Below, piece by piece: positions 25,010-32,838 of a DNA stretch of 64,000 nt. How positions within the stretch are numbered: the stretch's first letter is position 1; each line of letters begins with the position of its first letter. Under the pieces are notes generated by a model. It made no database searches. It was not told the DNA's origin and was given only the letters and a program-made list of their open reading frames with translations. The stretch is from Butyricimonas virosa (lineage in GTDB: Bacteria > Bacteroidota > Bacteroidia > Bacteroidales > Marinifilaceae), in assembly GCF_025148635.1 (NCBI RefSeq), contig NZ_CP102269.1:3658001-3722000 (forward strand), written 5' to 3'. Position numbers and translations under genes: made by a program.

Positions 25010-25754
25010 ATTTGAACAAGGATTCCTCTCTTCGTTCCTTCTTTCGGATGGCAAAAGTAAGGTACGTGTTATTCAATATATCTATGGTCAGTAATTTCCC
25101 GGAAAGTACGCCGGGTTTCTCCAGTATGATTTTAATTGCCTCGTTCGCTTGAAGGGAACCGACAATTCCCGGTAATGCCCCGATGACACCCAGCGGTTGC
25201 GAGAAATTCTCGATCTCGTCATTGTACTCGAAAAGATCCCGGTAAGTGGGGCCGTTCTGGTAATTGAACACGGACACTTGCCCGCAGAACTCGCATATGC
25301 TGCCGTAAACGAACGGTTTTCCCAGCTTCACGCAGGCATCATTAATTAGGTAACGGGCGTGGAGATTATCTGTTGCGTCCATCACAATATCGTATTTGGA
25401 AATGATTTCCAGTGCGTTATCCAGCGATAACCGGGTAAAATATGGTGTAATCCGGGTGAATGGATTTAGTTGTTTTAATTTCGTGGTGGCGACGGTGACT
25501 TTCGGGGTTCCCACGTGAGTCGTGTCGTATAATATTTGGCGTTGCAGGTTGGATTCCGAAACAACATCGTCGTCCATGATGCCGATATGGCCGACTCCTG
25601 CTGCCGTGAGGTAATATAGTATGGGTGAGCCTAATCCCCCGGCTCCTACGACTAGTATGCTCGTTTCTTTAATTTTTTCTTGTCCTTGAATTCTAATGTC
25701 GTGTAGGATAATGTGTCGATTATAACGTTTTTGTTCTTGATTGGTTAGTGGCAT
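25008..25754 (-). CDS. HesA/MoeB/ThiF-family E1-like adenylyltransferase
   Basis: A 248-residue E1-like enzyme that in this family adenylates the C-terminus of a sulfur-carrier protein (ThiS or MoaD). The nucleotide-binding motif is ILVVGAGGLGSPI (about 33-45), followed by DDDVVSESNLQRQILY with the catalytic arginine, and the DATDN motif. The usual zinc-site segment PCYRCLF is here PTYRDLF, so those zinc cysteines are missing. It lies near the thi operon (thiS has a GG end that needs such a partner) but is separated from it by a terminator and a recombinase gene. ThiF is the best guess; MoeB is possible. Confidence 0.82.
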   Translation of the reverse strand: MPLTNQEQKRYNRHIILHDIRIQGQEKIKETSILVVGAGGLGSPILYYLTAAGVGHIGIMDDDVVSESNLQRQILYDTTHVGTPKVTVATTKLKQLNPFTRITPYFTRLSLDNALEIISKYDIVMDATDNLHARYLINDACVKLGKPFVYGSICEFCGQVSVFNYQNGPTYRDLFEYNDEIENFSQPLGVIGALPGIVGSLQANEAIKIILEKPGVLSGKLLTIDILNNTYLTFAIRKKERREESLFK

Positions 25755-25787
25755 TGGTAATTAAAATTCTAATTTGTTCTACTCCTG

Positions 25788-26393
25788 TTACTTGCTTTCG
25801 TTAATGTGTTGTTTGACAAATCGGTTGACGGTGCAGATGGATACTTTATATTTCTTGGCTATTTTCTTGTAAGGTACGCTGTTATCCATGAGTTCGATAA
25901 TCTTCTCCTTGTTTTGTATCAACACGTTCAACTGCGGGCAACTGCCATACGGGCGCCCCAGTTTTTTTCCCTCGGCCTTTCTTACCGCGAGAGCCTCTCT
26001 TGTCCGGATGGATATAAGATTACGTTCGATTTCCGCGACTAGCCCGAATGCGAATCCTAGGATTTTACTGTTCAGGTTATTCTCGAAAGTGTACCCTTCT
26101 TTCGTGCTATGAAGAACAATTTTACGTTGAATACAGGTATTGATGATATTCATTATGTCAATCAATGTCCTGCTCAATCGCGAAACTTCCGTGACGATAA
26201 GGCAATCACCTTCCTGCAAAGATTCCAGAAGGTCGCCTAGTTTTCGGTCATTACTATGTACTTTTCCACTGACAACGTCGTGATACCACTTGTCAATATC
26301 AAGTCCCCGGTGGGCTGCAAATTTCTTGATCTCCTCCTGCTGGTTTTCCAAATGTTGTTTGTTTGTGCTGACTCGCAAATATGCAACTACCAT
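25788..26393 (-). CDS. Serine site-specific recombinase (resolvase/invertase family)
   Basis: A 201-residue small serine recombinase. The catalytic serine is in AYLRVSTNKQ (Ser9), followed by the conserved TEVSRLSRTL (arginine-rich active site) and the long E helix (GFAFGLVAEIERNLISIRTREAL). The C-terminus is a helix-turn-helix (YKKIAKKYKVSICTVNRFVKQ). Size and motifs match DNA invertases/resolvases, and Mpi of Bacteroides, which flips promoters, is of this class. It has its own promoter and stands between the thi operon and the ThiF-like gene. No invertible segment is obvious next to it, so its targets would be elsewhere. Confidence 0.9.
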   Translation of the reverse strand: MVVAYLRVSTNKQHLENQQEEIKKFAAHRGLDIDKWYHDVVSGKVHSNDRKLGDLLESLQEGDCLIVTEVSRLSRTLIDIMNIINTCIQRKIVLHSTKEGYTFENNLNSKILGFAFGLVAEIERNLISIRTREALAVRKAEGKKLGRPYGSCPQLNVLIQNKEKIIELMDNSVPYKKIAKKYKVSICTVNRFVKQHINESK

Positions 26394-26423
26394 AATTAAA
26401 ATGATTTTAGAGTATTAAAAAGA

Positions 26424-26431
26424 CAAACGTA
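26424..26431 (-). promoter_or_regulatory. Promoter -7 element of the serine recombinase gene
   Basis: CAAACGTA reads TACGTTTG leftward, matching TAnnTTTG, 31 bases before the recombinase start. The -33 is weak. With the terminator at 26490-26525 this shows the recombinase is its own unit. Confidence 0.55.
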
Positions 26432-26489
26432 ACAAAAGGAGAAGAATATTTATTGTTTTTCAAAAGTTAAAAGAAGTTATCAAGCATAT

Positions 26490-26525
26490 AATAATAAGGT
26501 TTGGCGGCTACCAAACCCTATTATT
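26490..26525 (-). terminator. Terminator of the thiamine operon
   Basis: AATAATAAGGTTTGG (26490-26504) pairs with CCAAACCCTATTATT (26511-26525), 14 of 15 pairs, loop of 6. Read leftward it follows the thiH stop by 5 bases and is followed by TTATTATTATAT. Confidence 0.82.
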
Positions 26526-26530
26526 GTTAA

Positions 26531-27640
26531 CTACATCCAAGTGTCCCAATCTTTCCACACGGGTTCATACCCTTGTGCCTTGATGGCCTCGACCATCTCT
26601 TGCGGGGTACGGTTGTCGTTGATGGCAAATTGTTCCAGTTCCTTGTGGGGAACGACGTACCCGCCTGGCTCCGTGCTCGACCCGGCACTCATGGACGTGG
26701 CTCCCAGGTGCATCACGTGATCCCGGAATTCCCGGCTTTCCCGCGTGGATATGGAGATTTCAGCCTGCTGATCCAGCAAGCGGTAGGCGCATATCAGTTG
26801 CACCATCTGCTTGTCGTTGATCGGGTCTTTAGGCATGAAAGCCCCGGCGTGTGGCCTCAGGCGGGGAAGAGAGATCGAGTATTTGGAACGCCAGTAGGTC
26901 TTTTCCAGGTATTTCAAGTGCAGGGCCGTGAAAAACGAGTCGGTGCGCCAGTCTTCCAGACCGAGCAATGCCCCGATACCCATTTTCTGTACCCCGGCCG
27001 TGCATGCCCTGTCGGGAGTTTCCAAACGGTAGCGGTAATTTGCCTTCCGTCCCTTGGGGTGGTACTTGGGATATTGTTGTTCGTTATACGTTTCTTGGTA
27101 CACGCACACGAAGCTCAACCCGGCCTCGTGTAGCCGGGCGTAGTCGTCCGTGTCGAGAGGTTGCACTTCAAGGGCGATCTGCGAGAACTTGTCCCGTACC
27201 GTACGGATCACTTTCTCGTAGTAGTCCACCGTGGTCACGGCAGGCGCCTCGCCCGACACGAGCAGCAGGTGCTTGAATCCCCACCCGGTAATAACGTCGG
27301 TTTCCGCCTGTACCTCTTCGAGAGTAAGCATTTTCCGGTGAATATCGTTATCGTGGTTGAAACCGCAGTACACGCAGAAATTCGTGCAGTAATTGGAAAC
27401 GTACAAGGGAATGTACAACTGGATCGTGTTCCCGAATCTTTCCAGGGTCAGGCGGTTAGCTTCCACGGCCATGTCCTCCAGCAACGGTGTTGCCGCCGGG
27501 GAGATCAATGCCATAAAATCATCTAACGTGCGATGCGGGTTATTGATTGCCGCGATAGCATCGTTTTTCGACTTATCCATGATGTTCTGTTTCACATCGT
27601 CCCAGTCGTAGGTTTTCAAGGTATCGTAAAATGAAGTCAT
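26531..27640 (-). CDS. thiH: 2-iminoacetate synthase ThiH (radical SAM)
   Basis: A 369-residue radical-SAM tyrosine lyase giving 2-iminoacetate (dehydroglycine) and p-cresol, the anaerobic route to the thiamine thiazole. The cluster motif is SNYCTNFCVYCGFNH (CxxxCxxC, about 83-95). TIM-barrel segments GFKHLLLVSGEAP and the C-terminal RESREFRDHVMHLGATSMSAGS follow. It is the last gene of the thi operon, 49 bases after thiG, and its use in place of ThiO fits an anaerobe. Confidence 0.95.
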   Translation of the reverse strand: MTSFYDTLKTYDWDDVKQNIMDKSKNDAIAAINNPHRTLDDFMALISPAATPLLEDMAVEANRLTLERFGNTIQLYIPLYVSNYCTNFCVYCGFNHDNDIHRKMLTLEEVQAETDVITGWGFKHLLLVSGEAPAVTTVDYYEKVIRTVRDKFSQIALEVQPLDTDDYARLHEAGLSFVCVYQETYNEQQYPKYHPKGRKANYRYRLETPDRACTAGVQKMGIGALLGLEDWRTDSFFTALHLKYLEKTYWRSKYSISLPRLRPHAGAFMPKDPINDKQMVQLICAYRLLDQQAEISISTRESREFRDHVMHLGATSMSAGSSTEPGGYVVPHKELEQFAINDNRTPQEMVEAIKAQGYEPVWKDWDTWM

Positions 27641-27662
27641 TCACTTGATATTTAATAGTTTG

Positions 27663-27680
27663 TAAGGTTTATAAACCTTA
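27663..27680. repeat. 18-bp perfect palindrome between thiG and thiH
   Basis: TAAGGTTTATAAACCTTA is fully symmetric and is followed by TGAACT. Related words occur at 36909-36942 and 53562-53600, so this is one member of a small AT-rich family of intergenic palindromes. Confidence 0.7.
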
Positions 27681-27689
27681 TGAACTCAT

Positions 27690-28454
27690 TTAATCCAAAA
27701 ATGCCGTTAACGGGGAGCTGGCCTGTGCGTGGCGGTATTGTTTGGCAAGTTTTGCCTCGAATGCCATACGTCCGGCCTCCACGGCCAGTTTAAATGCCCG
27801 TCCCATTTCTACCGGGTTAGGCGATACGGCGATAGCGGTATTCACCAGTACGGCGGCAGCACCCATTTCCATGGCGGCGGCAGCGTGGGAGGGGGCCCCG
27901 ATTCCTGCATCCACGATTACCGGGACATTGCTCTGTTCAATGATGATCTCCAGCAGGTCGCGGGTCACCAGCCCTTTGTTCGTGCCGATCGGTGCGCCTA
28001 ACGGCATTACGGTAGCGGCCCCGGCATTTTCAAGGTGTTTGCAAAGTACCGGATCGGCTTGAATGTAAGGTAACACCACGAATCCCAGCTTTGCCAGTTC
28101 CTCGGTCGCTTTCAAGGTTTCAATAGGGTCGGGCAACAGGTATTTGGGATCGGGATGTATTTCCAGTTTCAGCCAGTTCGTGCCGAGAGCCTCTCTCGCC
28201 AGTTGCGCGGCGAACACGGCCTCTTTGGCGGTTCTCACGCCGGAAGTATTGGGTAACAAGGTGATATGAGGTGCTTTCAAGTGAGCCAGAATATCATCGT
28301 CCTTACCGTCCATATTCACGCGTTTCAGCGCGACGGTTACGAGTTGTGATTCGGATGCCAGTATGGCATCTTCCATTAGTTGATTCGACGCGAATTTACC
28401 GGTTCCGGTAAATAAGCGCGAGGTAAATTCTTTGTCTGCTATTTTTAAAGCCAT
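27690..28454 (-). CDS. thiG: Thiazole synthase ThiG
   Basis: A 254-residue TIM-barrel enzyme that builds the thiazole phosphate from deoxyxylulose phosphate, ThiS thiocarboxylate and iminoacetate. Motifs are FTSRLFTGTGKF at the start, the VALKRVN Schiff-base lysine region, TLLPNTSGVRTAKEAV, and the C-terminal phosphate loop VIVDAGIGAPSHAAAAMEMG with VLVNTAIA. Length is typical. An AT-rich repeat (TTTTAAATTTTAGATTTTAG) lies directly before its start. Confidence 0.95.
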   Translation of the reverse strand: MALKIADKEFTSRLFTGTGKFASNQLMEDAILASESQLVTVALKRVNMDGKDDDILAHLKAPHITLLPNTSGVRTAKEAVFAAQLAREALGTNWLKLEIHPDPKYLLPDPIETLKATEELAKLGFVVLPYIQADPVLCKHLENAGAATVMPLGAPIGTNKGLVTRDLLEIIIEQSNVPVIVDAGIGAPSHAAAAMEMGAAAVLVNTAIAVSPNPVEMGRAFKLAVEAGRMAFEAKLAKQYRHAQASSPLTAFLD

Positions 28455-28618
28455 ACTAATTTTAAATTTTAGATTTTAGATTGAACTCCTCCGTCAGCTT
28501 CGCTGCCACCTCCTCTATAAACAGAGGAGGAGCTGGTGACTCTTCCCAAAGATGAAGAGTAACTCAACTCTCCCTCTGTTTATAGAGGGAGTACCCCGAA
28601 GGGGGGAGGGAGTTCTTT
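28455..28618. repeat. AT-rich leader repeat and palindromic unit (family 1-like) between thiE-D-E and thiG
   Basis: Positions 28456-28485 are AT-rich TTTTAGATTTTAGATT units before thiG. From 28486 a palindromic unit follows: CCTCCTCTATAAACAGAGGAGG (about 28508-28529) and CTCCCTCTGTTTATAGAGGG (about 28570-28589), closing with a CCCCGAAGGGGGG turn. It is not identical to copies A, C, D and E but has the same build. It extends into the 3' end of the upstream fusion gene and encodes its last residues. Confidence 0.7.
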
Positions 28619-30580
28619 TATTTTCAATTGTTCCATCGTTTCCTTCGTCTTCCCCGTTATATCCTCGCTGTTTTTAAGCAAGGAAGAGAGGGCGATGCCT
28701 GTTATTCCCGTGTTTAGTATCGGTTGAATGTCGTCCTCCCGGATGCCCCCGATGGCGTGGACGGGGAGATAGATACTCTCTTTCCGGCAGGCCTCCATGA
28801 TCTTCCGGTAACCTTCGAGACCGAGGACCGGGCTGAGGCGCTTTTTCGTCGAGGTGTATGTGAACGGTCCCAGACCGATGTAGTCTACCTGTTGACGAAA
28901 ACGGGTCACCACGTCTTCAAACGTGTTACACGTTCCCCCGATGATCTTCGAGTAACCGAGAATCTGGCGGGCTTTAAGAGGATTCATGTCCTCTTTTCCC
29001 AAGTGTACCCCGTCGGCATCCAGTTCAAGGGCGATGTCCACGTTGTCATTGACAAGGAACAAGGCCCCGTGACGTTTGCAAATCTCTTTCACGGTGCGTC
29101 CGATGCGGGTAAACTCTTCCCGGTCAGCCTCTTTCATCCGTAGTTGCACCCAGCGACATCCCCCCTTGCACACGGCCTCTACCTGTTCGGGAATAGAAAC
29201 CCCTTCCTTGTAGTCGGTGATGTATTGCAAGGGAATCCGATACAAGTCAACTTCCGGGACGGTGCTTTCCACGCGGTTATGTATCCCCAGGTTCGTGTCG
29301 TTGGAGCGGATAAATCCCGCCACGTAGTGCTGCCCTAGCCGACAAGCATCGGGAAGGGGATAGCCGAGCGTGAGATACGAGGCGATAGCCGAGGAAAGAA
29401 CGCATCCCGTCCCGTGTTTCCCGTGTCTTGCCCGTGTCACCGAGAAGGTGTACACCTTGTCCGGGGTGACCAGCCGGTCGGTGGCTAGCACCCCGTCGTT
29501 ATGACCGCCTTTCCAGAGGATATTAAGGTTTAGGCTGCGAGCCAGCGTTTGCAGGCTTTCCACGTCCGGGTGATTCCCAAAAAGTGTTTTCAGCTCGTCC
29601 GTGTTCGGGGTAATCAGGTATATCTCCTGAAGTATATCCTGCAACTGTGTTAGATTCTCCCCGTCATGGAACTGGAACCCGGCACTGGCTTTCAGTATCG
29701 GGTCCCAGATAATCCTTACCTTGGGGAGAGCCGTCCGGAGATAGTTCACCACTTGTTCCAGCGTGTTGAAACTTTCGATTAACCCGATTTTGACGTAAGC
29801 GGGGTTGAACTCCCGGAAGAGAACGTCGCATTGCCGGATGATCTCGTCCGGCGTGAGCCACTTCGTCCCGAGATACGTATTTTGATTCTGGAAGGTGATG
29901 GAACTGCTCGTTCCAAGTCCATATACCCGGCAACTTTCGAATGTTTTGATGTCAGCCGTCACCCCGGCCCCGGAACTTTGGTCAAACCCGGCAATACTTA
30001 GCACCTCGTCGGGCAAGATATTGGTGAAACGGTCGACGGCCTCCGACGGCTGTTCCCACACGTGTCCCAGCAAGGCGACCCCGCGGAATCCCATTTTCCG
30101 ACATTCCGCGACTTTTTCCGCGGTGATTCCCCCTAGGGCGATCACGGGTACGCGTCTCTTTTGCAAGTTTTCCTTCAGGTATTCCGGGGCGAAAACCGAC
30201 GGGTATCCGGGTTTGGAGATACTGTCAAATACCGGGCTGAGAAAGACGTAGTTCGGCTCGAAAGGCAGGGCGTCGATTTCCTCGAAGGAGTGACACGACA
30301 CGCTCACGTGTGCGAGTCGATCCCGCCCGGTGAACGTCCGTGCCTCGTTGTATTTCAAGTGAATCCCTCTTAACCCGTATTCTTCCGCCAGTTCGAAGTG
30401 GTCGTGCAGGATAACACGCTCCCGGAAACGTGGTCGGATACCCCGGATGTAACGTTCCAGCGTTTCCCGGTCAGCTCCCGGCTTTCGCAGGTGCAGCAAG
30501 TGCAATCCGCTTTCAAAGAGCCTGTTCACGATACACTCTTCGTCAGGTAGGGTGTGGGGAGGGGTGATGATGATCAACAT
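28580..30580 (-). CDS. Three-domain thiamine enzyme: TenI/ThiE-like, ThiD kinase, ThiE synthase
   Basis: A 666-residue fusion. Residues 1 to about 188 are a ThiE/TenI-like barrel (LHLLHLRKPG, VIALGGIT) whose catalytic words are altered (LHDHFELA for the usual NDR/ND, HLKYNEA for HLGQED), so it is probably not a normal synthase. About 192-440 is ThiD, the HMP-phosphate kinase (SIAGFDQSSGAGVTADIKTF, WDPILKASAG, GKHGTGCVLSSAIA). About 455-645 is a canonical ThiE, thiamine-phosphate synthase (VQLRMKEAD, LVNDNVDIALELDADGVHLG, IGLGPFTYTSTKK, VHAIGGI). One chain thus phosphorylates HMP and joins it to thiazole. The last dozen residues (ELPPPFGVLPL) come from the adjoining repeat. Confidence 0.9.
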   Translation of the reverse strand: MLIIITPPHTLPDEECIVNRLFESGLHLLHLRKPGADRETLERYIRGIRPRFRERVILHDHFELAEEYGLRGIHLKYNEARTFTGRDRLAHVSVSCHSFEEIDALPFEPNYVFLSPVFDSISKPGYPSVFAPEYLKENLQKRRVPVIALGGITAEKVAECRKMGFRGVALLGHVWEQPSEAVDRFTNILPDEVLSIAGFDQSSGAGVTADIKTFESCRVYGLGTSSSITFQNQNTYLGTKWLTPDEIIRQCDVLFREFNPAYVKIGLIESFNTLEQVVNYLRTALPKVRIIWDPILKASAGFQFHDGENLTQLQDILQEIYLITPNTDELKTLFGNHPDVESLQTLARSLNLNILWKGGHNDGVLATDRLVTPDKVYTFSVTRARHGKHGTGCVLSSAIASYLTLGYPLPDACRLGQHYVAGFIRSNDTNLGIHNRVESTVPEVDLYRIPLQYITDYKEGVSIPEQVEAVCKGGCRWVQLRMKEADREEFTRIGRTVKEICKRHGALFLVNDNVDIALELDADGVHLGKEDMNPLKARQILGYSKIIGGTCNTFEDVVTRFRQQVDYIGLGPFTYTSTKKRLSPVLGLEGYRKIMEACRKESIYLPVHAIGGIREDDIQPILNTGITGIALSSLLKNSEDITGKTKETMEQLKIKELPPPFGVLPL

Positions 30581-30584
30581 GGCA

Positions 30585-32333
30585 TTATTTTAATTTTTTT
30601 CTCAACTTCTCGCTGGCACGCATGGAGCAGAAATGTTCCCCACACATGGAGCAGAAATGAGCCTCTTTGTGTCCCTCGGCGGGTAACGTCTCGTCGTGGA
30701 AACGTAAGGCTTTTTCAGAATCCAGCGCGAGATGGAACTGGTCTTTCCATCGGAACTCGAAACGTGCCTTGCTCATGGCGTAATCCCGGTAGTAAGCGGC
30801 GGGGTGTCCCTTGGCAAGGTCGGCGGCGTGGGCGGCGAGTTTGAAGGTAATCACGCCTTCTTTCACGTCGTCCCGGTTCGGCAACCCGAGGTGTTCCTTC
30901 TGGGTCACGTAGCAGAGCATGGATGTCCCGAACCAGCCGATCATGGCACCACCGATGGCGGAGGTGATGTGGTCGTAACCGGGGGCGATGTCCGTCACGA
31001 GCGGTCCGAGGGTGTAGAACGGGGCCTCGTCACACCATTCCTGTTCCAGTCGCATATTCTCCCGGATTTTCTGCATCGGCACGTGTCCCGGTCCCTCGAT
31101 GATCACTTGCACGTCATGCTTGGAGGCCACCCGGGCCAGTTCTCCCAGTGTTTTCAACTCGGCAAGTTGGGCCTCGTCGTTCGAGTCGGCGATGCAACCG
31201 GGACGCAACCCGTCACCGATGGATACCCCGACGTCATATTTGGCGAGAATCTCGCAGATTTCCTCGAAATGCTCGTACAAGAAACTTTCCCGCTTGTGGG
31301 TCGTACACCAGTGCGCCATGATGGCTCCCCCGCGGGACACGATTCCCGTGAGGCGTTTCAGCGTCAGCGGCACGTGGTGCCAGCGCAACCCGGCATGGAT
31401 CGTGAAATAGTCCACGCCCTGCTCGGCTTGTTCGATAAGCGTGTCACGGTAAATTTCCCACGTGAGGTCTTCCACCTTGCCCCGCACCTTTTCCAGTGCC
31501 TGGTACAACGGCACGGTTCCCACGGGTACGGGCGAGTTACGGATGATCCATTCGCGTGTCTCGTGGATGTTTTTCCCGGTCGACAGGTCCATGATCGTGT
31601 CGGCTCCCCAGCGGAAGGCCCACACGGCTTTTTCCACTTCCTCGGAAATAGACGAGGTGATGGGGGAATTCCCGATGTTGGCGTTGATCTTCACGAGGAA
31701 GTTACGTCCGATGATCATCGGCTCGCTCTCCGGGTGGTTGATATTCGCGGGGATGATGGCCCGTCCGGCGGCCACTTCCTGACGCACGAATTCCGGGGTG
31801 ATATACTCCGGGAAGTTCGCGCCCAGCGGCTCGCCTTTCTCTTTCTTGTAAGCCTCCCGGATCTTGTCGACCATCTGGTTCTCGCGGATGGCGATGTATT
31901 CCATTTCCGGGGTAATCATCCCTTGGCGGGCGTAGTACATCTGTGACACGCGGTGTCCCGGTTTCGCCACTCTCGGCGTGGTGTTCACGTGTTCGAAACG
32001 CAAGGCATCGAGCGAGCGATCATTTTGACGCGCCCGGCCGTACTCGGAGCTCAATCCTTCCAGTTTCACGGTGTCATTCCGGTCGGCGATCCATTGTTCC
32101 CGGATCTTGGGCAGTCCCTTGTGCAGGTCTACCGTGTAGTTCGGGTCCGTGTAAGGTCCCGATGTATCGTAAACCACGACAGGCTCGTTCTCGATCTTCG
32201 TCCCGTCCGTGTCAACCGTGGGCGTGAGGTTAATCCGGCGCATTGGCACCTCGATGTCGAACATCTCGCCCTTCACGTAAATCTTTTCCGACCCGGGTAG
32301 CGGGCCGCTTGAAATGGTAAATTCTTGGCTCAT
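30585..32333 (-). CDS. thiC: Phosphomethylpyrimidine synthase ThiC (radical SAM)
   Basis: A 582-residue enzyme that converts aminoimidazole ribotide to HMP phosphate. Family words are RPGHRVSQMYYARQG-like HRVSQMYYARQGMITPEME, VKINANIGNS, GADTIMDLSTG, the EGPGHVPM and PGYDHITSAIGGA stretches, and the C-terminal iron-sulfur motif CSMCGEHFCSM. Length is normal for the bacterial enzyme. It lies 4 bases upstream of the fusion gene. Its product is the substrate of the ThiD domain there. Confidence 0.96.
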   Translation of the reverse strand: MSQEFTISSGPLPGSEKIYVKGEMFDIEVPMRRINLTPTVDTDGTKIENEPVVVYDTSGPYTDPNYTVDLHKGLPKIREQWIADRNDTVKLEGLSSEYGRARQNDRSLDALRFEHVNTTPRVAKPGHRVSQMYYARQGMITPEMEYIAIRENQMVDKIREAYKKEKGEPLGANFPEYITPEFVRQEVAAGRAIIPANINHPESEPMIIGRNFLVKINANIGNSPITSSISEEVEKAVWAFRWGADTIMDLSTGKNIHETREWIIRNSPVPVGTVPLYQALEKVRGKVEDLTWEIYRDTLIEQAEQGVDYFTIHAGLRWHHVPLTLKRLTGIVSRGGAIMAHWCTTHKRESFLYEHFEEICEILAKYDVGVSIGDGLRPGCIADSNDEAQLAELKTLGELARVASKHDVQVIIEGPGHVPMQKIRENMRLEQEWCDEAPFYTLGPLVTDIAPGYDHITSAIGGAMIGWFGTSMLCYVTQKEHLGLPNRDDVKEGVITFKLAAHAADLAKGHPAAYYRDYAMSKARFEFRWKDQFHLALDSEKALRFHDETLPAEGHKEAHFCSMCGEHFCSMRASEKLRKKLK

Positions 32334-32380
32334 ATCTTAATTAATTTACTAATTTTATCTTTCAACTTTTATCTTTTCTT

Positions 32381-32581
32381 TCATCCTCCCTGTACTGCCT
32401 TGATAACGATAATCTTGCTGCCGTCTTGGAGTACGGTTTTTCCCCAGTCGGGACGGGGAATGACGTTAAAGTCCACGGCGATGGCGATGTTGCCCGTCGG
32501 GATAGCGTTGGCTGCCAGAACTTCGTGGAGTGTCGTGCCGGGAGCGCATTCGAAGGATTTGTCGTTTATAAATACTTGCAT
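32381..32581 (-). CDS. thiS: Sulfur-carrier protein ThiS
   Basis: A 66-residue ubiquitin-like sulfur carrier ending in Gly-Gly (KAVQGG), whose C-terminus is adenylated and thiocarboxylated to deliver sulfur to ThiG. The start MQVFINDKSFECAPGTTLHE at 32581 fits the family; an upstream in-frame ATG at 32641 would add 20 residues that look non-coding and run close to the riboswitch. First gene of the thi operon. Confidence 0.92.
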   Translation of the reverse strand: MQVFINDKSFECAPGTTLHEVLAANAIPTGNIAIAVDFNVIPRPDWGKTVLQDGSKIIVIKAVQGG

Positions 32582-32655
32582 AACCTGATAGTTTAATCGT
32601 TTACTAACTTCATCAGGGTTGCTCTCAAACGGAATTTGCACGTGTATTATAACTC

Positions 32656-32778
32656 TTTCCCTCCGCCGGCATTACCCGGATCAGGTTCATGGGTATAATC
32701 TCAGCCCGTTGTATTACCCTGCCTTCTCGCGGCAGGTAGAAGTATCGGGAAATCCCTCGCTTCTTAGGCACCCCTTCA
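32656..32778 (-). promoter_or_regulatory. TPP riboswitch (THI element) of the thi operon
   Basis: Read leftward: GGGGTGCCTAAGAAGCG opens the aptamer, then an extra hairpin (CCTGCCGCGAGAAGGCAGG), GGGCTGAGATTATACCC, and the hallmark GAACCTGATCCGGGTAATG followed by CCGGCGGAGGGA. These are the conserved sensor helices of the thiamine-pyrophosphate riboswitch. It lies 75 bases before thiS. A usual mode in this phylum is control of translation or early termination; no clear terminator is seen before thiS, so translation control is more likely (inference). Confidence 0.95.
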
Positions 32779-32791
32779 GAATATTTCACGG

Positions 32792-32823
32792 CAAAGCTAC
32801 GGATTATTTTCAAGACCTGCAAT
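32792..32823 (-). promoter_or_regulatory. Promoter of the thi operon
   Basis: CAAAGCTA (32792-32799) reads TAGCTTTG leftward, a consensus -7. CAAT at 32820-32823 reads ATTG, a near-match to the -33 TTTG, with a 20-base spacer. RNA would start about 7 bases on, just before the riboswitch. Confidence 0.72.
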
Positions 32824-32838
32824 GATAGGTCTTGAAAA
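32807..32838. promoter_or_regulatory. 12-bp perfect dyad over the thi promoter -33 region
   Basis: TTTTCAAGACCT (32807-32818) and AGGTCTTGAAAA (32827-32838) are exact inverted copies with an 8-base centre that contains the -33 element. The position suggests a protein operator in addition to the riboswitch, or the remnant of a terminator. It is not part of the aptamer. Confidence 0.5.

Noticed and set aside
26490..26525. Inverted repeat as a recombination site for the serine recombinase
   Set aside because: The stem sits directly after the thiH stop with a T-rich trailer and is better explained as a terminator; no second copy is near.
30732..31946. 404-codon plus-strand frame opposite thiC
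   Set aside because: thiC on the minus strand has full family motifs. The opposite frame is open because of GC-rich codon choice and shows no recognisable domain.
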